Below, piece after piece: positions 8,477 to 17,009 of a DNA stretch of 44,659 nt (positions within the stretch are counted from its first letter, which is position 1; every line of letters begins with the position of its first letter). Under the pieces are notes generated by a model. The model had not been told where the DNA came from and made no database searches. It was given only the letters and a program-made list of their open reading frames with translations. The DNA is taken from contig JAHDOI010000077.1 in the NCBI GenBank assembly GCA_018434945.1, positions 1 through 44,659 of the forward strand, written 5' to 3'. The stretch is from Selenomonadales bacterium (GTDB lineage Bacteria > Bacillota > Negativicutes > Sporomusales > UBA7701). A program made the translations under genes and the position numbers.

Positions 8477-9802
8477 GTGTTTGGTTTAATTTTGGGGAAA
8501 ATATTTAGCAAAATTCGGATAAAAGGTGATCTCTCCCCCAAAAGAACATTTGCCCGTCATTTTGCTACCATGATGTCGGCCGCCTTTTTTTCTCAGGCAT
8601 TATTACTTGTAACAGCACCAGTGCTTACCCGACTCTATACCCCTCAGGACTTCGGGATATTTGGACTAATCATGGCTTACACAAGCATATTGTCTATTAT
8701 CATTACAGGCAGGTATGAGCTGGCCATTCTACTGCCGGAGGATTCCGCCAAAGCCATGCATGTTGTCATCTTGACATGTATTATTATAACCCTTTTTTCA
8801 GTAGTCTTCCTCGTTTTGGCAGCCACTGTACAAAGTATTGACTTGCTGTCGTTACCAACAGCGATTCGTGAACTGGGATATTGGATTTATTCCGTTCCTG
8901 TGATTGCAATGTTCCAATCATTATATCAGACGTTATACTATTGGTTTAATCGTCAGCAGGAATATGTAATGATGGCCAAATACCGGGTTTGGTGCTCTGT
9001 AATAACTACCGGAGTGGCAATTATTCTTGGCGGGTATCCTTTTATAGCAAACGGACTTATTGTATCCCAGTTGGCGACCTACGTTGTTCTCGTTGCAGGC
9101 ATGGGCTGGAAATTCCGCCAGATTATGATACATGATAAGGTATCGATAAAGTGGGATTCTATTGTATTACAGGCAAGCCGCTATAAAGACTTCCCCCGTT
9201 ATTTGATAGTTGCCCACAGTCTTGAGAGTCTGTCCGCCCAGCTGCCGGTTATCTTACTTGGCCAATTTTACAGCACTATAATTGTCGGCTATTTTACCCT
9301 GACACAGCGAGTTATGGCGGCTCCTATCAGTTTTATTTCTAAGGCTGCGGGGGATATTATCCGAGAACGCTTCAGCACCAGCTACAGAAAACACGGTGAA
9401 TGCCGTAATGAATACCTAACGACGATAAAGGGGTTAACTTATGTCGGTCTAATTCCATTGTTTGTATTTAGCGTATTTGGTCCGGCTTTGTTTGCCTACG
9501 TTTTTGGAATGCAATGGGAGAAAGCTGGGCATTATGCTCAGGCTCTGGCGCTGATGATTTTCTGCCAAATTGTTGCTAGTCCGGTAAGCGTTATGTATAT
9601 GATAGCCGAAAAGCAGCAACAAGAGTTACTGTTACAGATTGCTAGGATAACGATATGTTTTTTTGCTCTGGCGATTGGTCATGTTTTATTTAACAGTGAC
9701 AGTATTTCTGTTCTTCTCTATGGCATTGGCATGTGCTTGATTTACGGATTCATGATATACCAAACGAATACATGGGCGTCTACCGCGACCTGCAAACAGT
9801 AG
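8477..9802 (+). CDS. wzx: Wzx-type lipid-linked oligosaccharide flippase
   Basis: Polytopic membrane protein (441 residues, about a dozen hydrophobic segments) of the polysaccharide biosynthesis/MATE-like exporter superfamily. These proteins flip undecaprenyl-diphosphate-linked repeat units across the inner membrane. The N-terminal segment MMSAAFFSQALLLVTAPVLTRLYTPQDFGIFGL is typical of the family, with the LYTP-x-D-FG turn between helices 1 and 2. The GTG at 8477 follows GAGGT at 8465-8469; an ATG at 8571 would remove the amphipathic N-terminus but keep helix 1. It is the first gene of the AT-rich block. No repeat-unit specificity can be read from the sequence. Confidence 0.85.
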   Translation: MFGLILGKIFSKIRIKGDLSPKRTFARHFATMMSAAFFSQALLLVTAPVLTRLYTPQDFGIFGLIMAYTSILSIIITGRYELAILLPEDSAKAMHVVILTCIIITLFSVVFLVLAATVQSIDLLSLPTAIRELGYWIYSVPVIAMFQSLYQTLYYWFNRQQEYVMMAKYRVWCSVITTGVAIILGGYPFIANGLIVSQLATYVVLVAGMGWKFRQIMIHDKVSIKWDSIVLQASRYKDFPRYLIVAHSLESLSAQLPVILLGQFYSTIIVGYFTLTQRVMAAPISFISKAAGDIIRERFSTSYRKHGECRNEYLTTIKGLTYVGLIPLFVFSVFGPALFAYVFGMQWEKAGHYAQALALMIFCQIVASPVSVMYMIAEKQQQELLLQIARITICFFALAIGHVLFNSDSISVLLYGIGMCLIYGFMIYQTNTWASTATCKQ

Positions 9803-9848
9803 CTCGATGGTGACGTGGGATTCATGAAGACAAGCTGGGAGATTTGAT

Positions 9849-11234
9849 ATGGAAGTTTTTTTCTTGCTTAATGTTCTGATATGCATTACAACAGGAATAC
9901 TGCTGGCCACTTTTATACGGAAATACCGATTTTTGCTTGTTAAGCCAAGTTTATTGTACCTGCTATTTTTTTTCCTGCTCATCCAGATTCCTGCCACGAT
10001 CTATTCCGGGACTACATTTACAAAACTTGATAATTGGTATGATTATTTCCTCTTGACGCAAATGTATCCGCTCGCCGGAGTCGTGGTAACATTGTTTACA
10101 TTCCATGACGCTGCGGAATTAGCCTTTAACAGAATTAATAATAAAAAGGTCAGCATAAACCCGGTTATTGTGGGAGCGTATTGTGTACTTCTCGTTTTTA
10201 TCGTATCTTCTTACCTGTTCTACGTTGGGTTTAGCAATACAGGGATTTACGCAATTCTATTTGAATCCACAGCCGGCCAGGCTGCCCTAGCCCGGGAAGA
10301 ATCACTAAAATTGCTCGATTCACCAGCAATAAAATATCTATATACCTTGCTGGGATCTGCGGTCTCTCCGGTTTTACTTGTGATGCTGTCTTTGCATGTT
10401 GGTGACGGCTGGGGTAAAATTAACCAATTTATGGGTACTATTACAGGTATTCTAGGTATACTTTTATGTTTTGGAGCAATCATTTTTCCAGGGCATAGGT
10501 GGGGACCTATGTTGATGATCCTTACGATTTTCATGGCGTTTCTGTATCGCTCAGGATTCCACAGCATTCGATGGTCGCACTTTTTAGGTATAACGTGTAC
10601 ATTAATTGTAGTTATGGTTACCTTGTCAGTTATGCGGGAGGGGGTCGACTTCTCCAGTTTGGGCTTACAGGGAACCTTTAGTTATTTTTTTCAAATTGAT
10701 GATATTTTTGATATTGAATCCTGGTCAAAAAAAGGCGTTTTTTGGAGCGTAAGTTATCGGGTACTACTTGACCAAATGAAGAGCGGTTGGGATTACGCCC
10801 GCTATGTTGCTGAATACGGCTATTGGGGAATACAGGCGATTCCTAAACTTGCATATCTGGTCGGGGTAGATTCGGTTAATGTTGCGAACGAGCTTCACAA
10901 CTATTACTATCCGACTTCTTTAATTAAGTCGGGAAGCTACACAACCGGATTTGTCTTTGCCTACTATAGCTACTTTGGTATTGGTGCAGTAATAGTCTCT
11001 ACGGTGTTTTTATGGCTCCTTGACAGTATTCTTATTCTATATTCTCTTTTGGACGATAGCTTACTTTTACCTGTGGTTGCCACTGTGGCTGTAGCAAGCC
11101 TCAGCCTGATTGGCGCGGAGTACACAACAGCGTTGCTAACGCATGGGGTTTTAAGTAGTATAGTAATCGCGCTGGGTATTCAGGAACTATATCGGTTGTG
11201 TTTTCGGTCGAACAGACTGAAAGGAATAGACTAG
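9849..11234 (+). CDS. wzy: Wzy-type repeat-unit polymerase (O-antigen polymerase, oligosaccharide polymerase family)
   Basis: Very hydrophobic protein of 461 residues with roughly a dozen membrane segments and one larger hydrophilic stretch around residues 275-350 (NVANELHNYYYPTS), typical of Wzy periplasmic loops. Wzy proteins polymerise lipid-linked repeat units on the outer face of the inner membrane. They diverge so much that identification rests on topology and location: it sits directly after wzx and before hisH, matching the wzy-wzx-hisH stretch of the P. aeruginosa O5 cluster with wzx and wzy swapped. The ATG at 9849 has GGGAGA about 12 bases upstream. AT-rich like its neighbours. Confidence 0.75.
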   Translation: MEVFFLLNVLICITTGILLATFIRKYRFLLVKPSLLYLLFFFLLIQIPATIYSGTTFTKLDNWYDYFLLTQMYPLAGVVVTLFTFHDAAELAFNRINNKKVSINPVIVGAYCVLLVFIVSSYLFYVGFSNTGIYAILFESTAGQAALAREESLKLLDSPAIKYLYTLLGSAVSPVLLVMLSLHVGDGWGKINQFMGTITGILGILLCFGAIIFPGHRWGPMLMILTIFMAFLYRSGFHSIRWSHFLGITCTLIVVMVTLSVMREGVDFSSLGLQGTFSYFFQIDDIFDIESWSKKGVFWSVSYRVLLDQMKSGWDYARYVAEYGYWGIQAIPKLAYLVGVDSVNVANELHNYYYPTSLIKSGSYTTGFVFAYYSYFGIGAVIVSTVFLWLLDSILILYSLLDDSLLLPVVATVAVASLSLIGAEYTTALLTHGVLSSIVIALGIQELYRLCFRSNRLKGID

Positions 11235-11247
11235 GAGGCGTACTTAG

Positions 11248-11865
11248 ATGATTGTTCTAGTCGACTATGGGATAGGTAACACCGGATCAATATTGAATAT
11301 GCTCAAACATATTGGCGCTAGCGCAGTCCTTTCCTCAGACCATGATACCATTGGCCAGGCGGATAAATTGATTCTTCCTGGAGTTGGGGCATTTGATGCG
11401 GCTATGAACAACCTAAGCACGAGAGGGATGATTCCCTTACTGAACCGATTGGTGTTATATGAAAAAATACCTGTTCTAGGAATTTGCCTGGGGATGCAAA
11501 TCCTCGGGACGGGTAGCGATGAAGGCAACGAACTCGGGTTGGGTTGGATTAATTTTCGGAACGTCAGATTTGATGCTACTCGATTCGTGCAGCCGCTTAA
11601 ACTTCCCCATATGGGATGGAATCTGGTAGTTCCCCATAAGGATTCGCCGATACTGAATAATATTGGCGAACAACCTCGGTTTTATTTTGTTCACTCCTAT
11701 CACCCAATGTGCTCAGATGCTGCCGATGTACTCTTGGAGGCCAACTACGGCTATAATTTTACGGCGGCAGTACATAGAGAGAACATCTATGGAGTTCAAT
11801 TTCACCCCGAGAAGAGTCATAAATTCGGCATGCAATTATTAAAAAACTTCGCGGAGAGATGCTGA
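11248..11865 (+). CDS. hisH: HisH-like glutamine amidotransferase subunit for sugar amidination
   Basis: Class I glutamine amidotransferase of 205 residues that releases ammonia from glutamine. The full catalytic triad is visible: Cys80 in GICLGMQILG, and His186 and Glu188 in VQFHPEKSH. The N-terminus IVLVDYGIGNTGSILNML and LPGVGAFDAAM are typical of HisH. The next genes are a HisF homologue lacking a key histidine-pathway residue and a WbpG-type amidotransferase, with no other his genes nearby. It therefore most likely supplies ammonia for converting a 3-acetamido group to acetamidino on the nucleotide sugar, as described for hisH2-hisF2-wbpG in P. aeruginosa. The start follows AGGAGG (11234-11239). 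Confidence 0.9.
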   Translation: MIVLVDYGIGNTGSILNMLKHIGASAVLSSDHDTIGQADKLILPGVGAFDAAMNNLSTRGMIPLLNRLVLYEKIPVLGICLGMQILGTGSDEGNELGLGWINFRNVRFDATRFVQPLKLPHMGWNLVVPHKDSPILNNIGEQPRFYFVHSYHPMCSDAADVLLEANYGYNFTAAVHRENIYGVQFHPEKSHKFGMQLLKNFAERC

Positions 11866-11866
11866 A

Positions 11867-12640
11867 ATGTATTACCGCCCACGCGTAATCCCCTCATTGT
11901 TACTCAAGAATAATGGCTTGGTTAAAACATGCAAATTTAATGATCCGCGTTATGTCGGCGATCCTATTAACGCCGTTAAGATATTCAATGAAAAAGGTGT
12001 CGATGAACTGGTTCTTTTGGATATCAATGCGACTGTAGACAACAGAGGCCCTAATTTGCCCCTTTTAGCGCGTATCGCAGCGGAAGCTTTTATGCCGATG
12101 GCTTACGGCGGCGGGATAAAGCGGATGGAGGAAATAAAGGAAATTTTCGGTTTGGGATACGAAAAGGTCATTCTCAATACTTGTGCCGTAGCTACGCCGG
12201 AATTAATCAGAGAAGCCAGCGATTGTTTCGGCAGTCAAAGTATAGTAGTGTCGGTCGATGTCAAGAAAAACTTCTTTGGTCAATACCATGTCATGACCCA
12301 TGGCGGTCGCAACGATACCAAAATGAACCCTGTACAACATGCCCAAAAAGTCGAGCAACTGGGAGCAGGTGAAATATTGCTTTACTCTATAGACAAAGAC
12401 GGGACGATGAGCGGTTTTGATATAAATCTCGTAAAGCAGGTTTCCGAGAAAGTATCGATACCGGTTGTCGCCTGTGGCGGTGCCGGAACGGTTGCGGATT
12501 TCTCAGCGGCGCTACGGGATGGAGGAGCAGCGGCAGTATCCGCTGGAAGTATGTTTGTGTTTTATGGGAAGCACAAGGCGGTCTTGATTACCTTTCCTAC
12601 CAATGAGGACTTTATTAAAGCAGGAGTGTTTAGCACATGA
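11867..12640 (+). CDS. hisF: HisF-like ammonia-channel subunit for sugar amidination (lost catalytic Asp)
   Basis: (Beta/alpha)8-barrel protein of 257 residues related to the imidazole-glycerol-phosphate synthase cyclase subunit. Aligned by eye to Thermotoga HisF, the general acid/base Asp11 (motif CLDVKDG) is replaced: the equivalent stretch is PSLLLKNNG with Leu12 at that position. The second Asp (Asp130 in Thermotoga) is kept as Asp131 in VSVDVKK, and SIDKDGTMSG is also kept. Loss of Asp11 argues against a role in histidine synthesis and for a role as ammonia conduit to the WbpG partner. It starts one base after hisH and ends in an ATGA overlap with wbpG, as expected for subunits of one complex. 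Confidence 0.9.
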   Translation: MYYRPRVIPSLLLKNNGLVKTCKFNDPRYVGDPINAVKIFNEKGVDELVLLDINATVDNRGPNLPLLARIAAEAFMPMAYGGGIKRMEEIKEIFGLGYEKVILNTCAVATPELIREASDCFGSQSIVVSVDVKKNFFGQYHVMTHGGRNDTKMNPVQHAQKVEQLGAGEILLYSIDKDGTMSGFDINLVKQVSEKVSIPVVACGGAGTVADFSAALRDGGAAAVSAGSMFVFYGKHKAVLITFPTNEDFIKAGVFST

Positions 12641-13773
12641 AGCAGTACCAAATTTGCACACACTGTATAATGGACACCAGCGATCCGGACATTACGTTTG
12701 ATTCAAATGGTGTTTGCAACCATTGCCGTACCTTTGAAGAGCAGGTCAAGCCTCACTGGCATCCTGACAGTACTGGAAAACACATGCTGGACAAGATTGT
12801 CGAAAAGATCAAGCTGGAAAATCGCCAAAACGAATACGATTGCATCATAGGTATTAGCGGGGGAGTGGACAGTTCTTACTTGGCTTATGTGGCGAAAAAG
12901 CAACTTCGACTACGATTATTAGCGGTGCATGTTGACGGTGGCTGGAATTCCGAGATCGCAGTACGAAACATAGAAAATATTTGCAAGAAGCTGGAAATTG
13001 ACCTTTATACTCATGTGGTGGATTGGGACGAGATGAATGATGTTCAGGCCGCCTTTATTCGATCTGGGCTGGCAAACCTAGATGTTCCCCAGGATCATGC
13101 ATTTTTTGCCGCTCTGTATTCTTATGCCGTAAAAAACAATATCAAATATGTCTTGAGTGGCTCAAACATTGCTACCGAAGGAATATTGCCTTTCGCCTGG
13201 GGTTATATGGCTATGGATCTTAAACACCTAGAAGGTGTTCATCAACGGTTCGGAAAAATGAAACTCAAATCATACCCTCGAGTCAACTTGTTTAAGTACT
13301 TAGTATATTATCCGCGCATCAGAGGGATGAAAGTGGTTAAACCCCTGAATTTCCTGCCGTATAATAAACAAGAGGCGATGGAATTATTGGAGAGCGAACT
13401 TGGCTGGCAGTACTACGGAGGTAAGCACTTTGAATCGCGGTTTACGAAATTCTTTCAGGCCTTTTATTTGCCTGTCAAATTCGGTTATGACAAAAGGCGG
13501 GCCCATCTTTCAAGTCTAATTGTATCCGGGCAAACGACAAGGGAAGAAGCACTTCAGGAAATGAGCAAGGAACTCTATCAAACTGACGAATTACGCGAAG
13601 ATAAGGAATATGTTCTACGCAAGCTGGATATTACAGAAGACGAGTTTGATGCGATATTGAAAGCTCCCAATAAATCTTTCAGGGATTATCCGTCCCACCA
13701 TGACTTTTTGCAAATCGGACGCAAAATAGTCGGTAAACTGCGAAAGATCATGAATATTCACAAAACGCAATAG
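12637..13773 (+). CDS. wbpG: N-acetyl sugar amidotransferase (WbpG/PseA/LegG-type)
   Basis: ATP-dependent PP-loop enzyme of 378 residues that activates an acetamido group as an adenylate and replaces its oxygen with ammonia, giving an acetamidino group. An N-terminal zinc-ribbon-like motif uses Cys7, Cys10, Cys27 and Cys30 (CTHC...CNHC). The PP-loop signature SGGVDS is at residues 74-79 in GISGGVDSSYLAYVAKK. The length and the opening CTHCIMDTSDPDITFD are typical of the WbpG/WbuX/PseA family. It is coupled to hisF by an ATGA overlap, which supports HisH-HisF feeding ammonia to it. With wbpA-B-D-E and the WbpI-like epimerase upstream and downstream, the predicted substrate is UDP-ManNAc(3NAc)A or the related glucuronic acid. 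Confidence 0.92.
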   Translation: MKQYQICTHCIMDTSDPDITFDSNGVCNHCRTFEEQVKPHWHPDSTGKHMLDKIVEKIKLENRQNEYDCIIGISGGVDSSYLAYVAKKQLRLRLLAVHVDGGWNSEIAVRNIENICKKLEIDLYTHVVDWDEMNDVQAAFIRSGLANLDVPQDHAFFAALYSYAVKNNIKYVLSGSNIATEGILPFAWGYMAMDLKHLEGVHQRFGKMKLKSYPRVNLFKYLVYYPRIRGMKVVKPLNFLPYNKQEAMELLESELGWQYYGGKHFESRFTKFFQAFYLPVKFGYDKRRAHLSSLIVSGQTTREEALQEMSKELYQTDELREDKEYVLRKLDITEDEFDAILKAPNKSFRDYPSHHDFLQIGRKIVGKLRKIMNIHKTQ

Positions 13774-13784
13774 GAGGTCTGGGA

Positions 13785-14906
13785 ATGGGAGCGCGTCCGG
13801 TTGTTTGTCATCTAACTTCAGTCCATCCCCCGGAAGACGTCCGTATTTTTTATAAAGAATGCTCGGCGCTGAGAGATAAAGGCTATGAAGTTCATCTTGT
13901 CTATTTGGGAGATACGGGCTCGCCGGTCGAAGGCGTTTTGCTACACGACTCCGGACCCAAAAGAAATTCCCGGTTCGCCCGTATGACCGTGGGCGTAGTC
14001 AGGGTGTTGATAACGGGTTGGCGCGTCCATGCTGACGTCTACCATTTTCATGACCCGGAATTGCTTTTCGTTGGTTTAATCCTTAAGTTGCTTGGAAAAA
14101 AAGTTGTTTATGACGTACATGAAGACGTACCACGACAGATACTGACCAAAACATGGATTAACCATCGATTAAGAAAAGTTGTCGCTAAAATTATTGAAGT
14201 CATCGAGGGCATCGCCGCTCAATACTTTGACGCCATTGTTACTGCAACACCGTATATTGGGCAAAGATTCTCAGTAATAAACAAAAACACCGTAACTATA
14301 AACAACTATCCGGTAAATGACGAACTTACAATCGAGGGCATCGGCTGGGACGAGAAGGAAGAGGCTATTTGCTATATAGGTGGTATTTCGGAGCTGCGCG
14401 GTATCAAGGAAATGGTAATTGCTACAAGTAAAACTCGCGCTAAACTTTTCCTTGCGGGAGATTTTTCACCCGCCAAGATACAGAACACAATCGAGCGGGA
14501 GCCTGGTTGGCAGCAGGTTGACTACCACGGCCTGGTGCCCAGGTACGCTGCAAAGAAACTGATACAACGGTCGGCCGCCGGGATCGTCATCTTTCATCCG
14601 GTGCCAAATCACATTAATGCTCAACCCAACAAATTATTCGAATATATGGCCGCCGGCATTCCCGTAATAGCATCCGACTTCCCTTTATGGAAAGAAATCG
14701 TCGAAGGCAACAACTGCGGCATTTGCGTCAATCCGCTGGACTGCCCCGCCATAACCGCCGCGATCGAATGGCTGCTGGCGAATCCAGATGAAGCTAGGCG
14801 TATGGGGGAGCGGGGCCGCCAGGCCGTGACCGAAATCTACAACTGGGATCGGGAAAAAGCGAAGTTGTTCAGCCTTTATGAAATTCTGACCAGCGGAACC
14901 GCGTAA
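13785..14906 (+). CDS. Glycosyltransferase family 4 (WbpH-like position)
   Basis: GT-B fold retaining glycosyltransferase of 373 residues. The N-terminal acceptor domain opens with RPVVCHLTSVHPPEDVRIF; the middle has VVYDVHEDVP. The C-terminal donor site has QPNKLFEYMAAGIPVIASDFP, the E-x7-E-like GT4 nucleotide-sugar motif. It probably adds one sugar of the repeat unit on the cytoplasmic face; donor unknown. It lies directly after wbpG, where wbpH sits in P. aeruginosa O5. AGGAGG precedes the ATG. Its last 250 bases (from about 14640) use noticeably more GC-rich codons than its 5' part, suggesting a recombination seam or mosaic origin. Confidence 0.85.
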   Translation: MGARPVVCHLTSVHPPEDVRIFYKECSALRDKGYEVHLVYLGDTGSPVEGVLLHDSGPKRNSRFARMTVGVVRVLITGWRVHADVYHFHDPELLFVGLILKLLGKKVVYDVHEDVPRQILTKTWINHRLRKVVAKIIEVIEGIAAQYFDAIVTATPYIGQRFSVINKNTVTINNYPVNDELTIEGIGWDEKEEAICYIGGISELRGIKEMVIATSKTRAKLFLAGDFSPAKIQNTIEREPGWQQVDYHGLVPRYAAKKLIQRSAAGIVIFHPVPNHINAQPNKLFEYMAAGIPVIASDFPLWKEIVEGNNCGICVNPLDCPAITAAIEWLLANPDEARRMGERGRQAVTEIYNWDREKAKLFSLYEILTSGTA

Positions 14907-14931
14907 AGACCAACTTATCAGGGGGAAATTT

Positions 14932-15705
14932 ATGATATTAGAAGAATATACGAAACAGTCTGAACCAGAGGCATATAACCTGCAGATGGTAATAAGCGAA
15001 GCCAAATGGCTAATATTGGGTATTTTTATGCTTTGTTTGGTGGTTTCGGTAGTCTATACTCAGATAAGAGAGCCGGTATATACTAGCGAAGCTGTTTTTC
15101 GGTTTGGCGAAATCAACGACGCAAGTGTTGGGCGACAAGTTGCTGAGGGAAATACTGAAGCCGGAGCCACTTTGGCAGACTTGTTAGATAAATATGGGCA
15201 TAGAACGCAAAAGTTACCCTATATTTCAGCTCAGTTGGACAAGATGGAACTACGGGTAAAAGCATACGGCCCCAACCCCGAGGAGACCCAAAAGTTTTTA
15301 GCGGAAATTATGTACGAAATTGAATTCGAGAACACAAAGAAGTATAATTCCATGATGTCGAAACAAAATGAAATGCTTGTCTCCCTGAAGAAACAGCGGC
15401 AAACTGTTGTCGATATGCTCAATATGCAAGAGCCGAAAGTCCGTGGCGAGCGAAATGGTGACATATACCTGCCTTTACTAATGCGACTCCAATATGATTT
15501 GGAACAAAGTATATACTTAACTGAATTCAACACTGCTCGGCCACCACTGGTCGTTCAACAGCCCACCCTACCCCAGGCCCCTAGGGGTGCCGGCATGACG
15601 TTCTTTTTTGTACTAAGTATTCTCGGCGGTTTTACTGGTGGTATATTGATTGTATTGACACGTAATTATTTAAATAACCGGATAAGCGGCAAAACGTCCG
15701 ACTGA
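14932..15705 (+). CDS. Wzz-like chain-length determinant / polysaccharide co-polymerase
   Basis: Inner-membrane protein of 257 residues with the Wzz layout: a short cytoplasmic N-terminus, a membrane helix at about residues 27-46 (LILGIFMLCLVVSVVYTQ), a periplasmic domain rich in helix and coiled-coil-like sequence (residues 50-215), a proline-rich stretch VVQQPTLPQAPRGAG just before the second helix (about 225-245), and a short basic tail. The PxxP-rich region before TM2 is a known Wzz feature. There is no C-terminal kinase domain, so it is not a complete BY-kinase. It probably sets glycan chain length together with Wzy. A GGGGGAAA site lies before the ATG. Confidence 0.85.
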   Translation: MILEEYTKQSEPEAYNLQMVISEAKWLILGIFMLCLVVSVVYTQIREPVYTSEAVFRFGEINDASVGRQVAEGNTEAGATLADLLDKYGHRTQKLPYISAQLDKMELRVKAYGPNPEETQKFLAEIMYEIEFENTKKYNSMMSKQNEMLVSLKKQRQTVVDMLNMQEPKVRGERNGDIYLPLLMRLQYDLEQSIYLTEFNTARPPLVVQQPTLPQAPRGAGMTFFFVLSILGGFTGGILIVLTRNYLNNRISGKTSD

Positions 15706-15783
15706 TATATACACATAATATCATGCAAATTCTACTTCCGTGATGAAGCAAAATAGTGCAGTAAATAGACGGGGGATAACGCA

Positions 15784-16920
15784 ATGAGAATTGCAACAGT
15801 TGTTGGCGCCCGACCTCAATTTGTCAAGACCGCGGTCGTATCCAGAGCTATCGAAGAATACAACAGCGGATGTTATGGTCCTAAGATCGAAGAAATACTT
15901 ATCCACACAGGACAGCATTATGATGGAAATATGTCAGACATTTTTTTCAAAGAAATGCGTATTCCTAAGCCGAATTATTCGCTGGGGCTCGGAGGCGGCT
16001 TTCAGGGTGCCATGACTGGCAGAATGCTCGAACACCTGGAACAAGTCTTGATGAAGGTCAAACCTGACGCTGTTTTAGTCTACGGAGATACTAATTCAAC
16101 GTTAGCCGGAGCCCTGGCTGCGGTAAAGCTCCATATTCCAGTTGCTCATGTTGAAGCAGGTTTGCGCTCGTTCAACATGAATATGCCGGAGGAAATTAAC
16201 CGAATATTGACTGACCGAATTTCGCATTGGTTGTTTTGTCCTACTGCCACGGCGATTAATAATCTGCGGCAAGAAGGATTTAAGGACTGTTGTTGCGAGG
16301 GTCACAATGATGCCAATCCCTTACTTGCAATTGTCGGCGATGTAATGTACGACGCGGCCCTATTTTACCGTGAGATAGCTGTGGCCAGCCCTGGCATCGC
16401 CAGCCTGATCCATAGACTAGGTAAGCGACAATTCTATCTGGCGACCGTACACCGGGCCGAGAATACCGAAGACGCGACCGCCCTAGCTGGGATATTTCGC
16501 GCGTTGAACGTCCTAGCCGGAAAAATCCCGGTTATTATGCCCCTCCATCCCCGTACAAAGAAAAACATCTACGGCCGGCGACTGGAGATTCAGAACATTA
16601 ATATTGTCGATCCTGTAGGCTATTTTGATATGATTGTTTTGTTAGAAAACTGTCGTGGCGTGTTTACCGACAGCGGAGGCGTGCAAAAAGAGGCCTATTT
16701 TTTCCAGAAACCATGTGTGACACTCCGCCAAGAGACCGAATGGATTGAGTTAGTCACGAGCGGCTACAACGTTTTGGCCGGTGCAGATTACGACCGCATC
16801 ATCGCGGCGGAAAAGGATATTGCAACTATGACGGTAAAACTAGATGAAATGCTGTTCGGCGACGGACATGCCGGCGAGCAGATAGTAAAACTCCTGGCGC
16901 GTTTAATCCCGGAGGGATGA
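15784..16920 (+). CDS. wbpI: UDP-N-acetylglucosamine/UDP-diNAc-glucuronic acid 2-epimerase (WecB/WbpI family)
   Basis: Non-hydrolysing nucleotide-sugar 2-epimerase of 378 residues. Hallmarks: VVGARPQFVKTAVVSRAI, ILIHTGQHYDGNMSDIFF, VYGDTNSTLAGALAA, HVEAGLRSFNMNMPEEINR, and TDSGGVQKEAYFFQKPCVTLR. The sequence RSFNMxMPEEINRILTD and GDVMYDAALFY resemble WbpI/WlbD as I remember them rather than standard WecB. The preferred reaction is therefore UDP-2,3-diacetamido-glucuronic acid to the manno epimer; UDP-GlcNAc 2-epimerase is the alternative. It has a cysteine-rich insert (CCCEGHNDANP, about residues 172-184) not expected in the family. It sits in the AT-rich block after the Wzz-like gene. Confidence 0.85.
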   Translation: MRIATVVGARPQFVKTAVVSRAIEEYNSGCYGPKIEEILIHTGQHYDGNMSDIFFKEMRIPKPNYSLGLGGGFQGAMTGRMLEHLEQVLMKVKPDAVLVYGDTNSTLAGALAAVKLHIPVAHVEAGLRSFNMNMPEEINRILTDRISHWLFCPTATAINNLRQEGFKDCCCEGHNDANPLLAIVGDVMYDAALFYREIAVASPGIASLIHRLGKRQFYLATVHRAENTEDATALAGIFRALNVLAGKIPVIMPLHPRTKKNIYGRRLEIQNINIVDPVGYFDMIVLLENCRGVFTDSGGVQKEAYFFQKPCVTLRQETEWIELVTSGYNVLAGADYDRIIAAEKDIATMTVKLDEMLFGDGHAGEQIVKLLARLIPEG

Positions 16921-17009
16921 TTGGCTAAAGCGACGAACTGCCGGAAAGCTAGTAGCTGCCTTATTATGAAGCGACTGTTAATATTAGCACTGTTTAGGAG
17001 AGGAATAAG

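Noticed and set aside
11248..12640. hisH and hisF as part of histidine biosynthesis
   Set aside because: No other his genes are near, HisF lacks the Asp11-equivalent, and the pair is coupled to wbpG.
15703..15723. TGATAT...ATATCA hairpin after the Wzz-like gene as a terminator
   Set aside because: An almost all-AT stem with no T-run after it.
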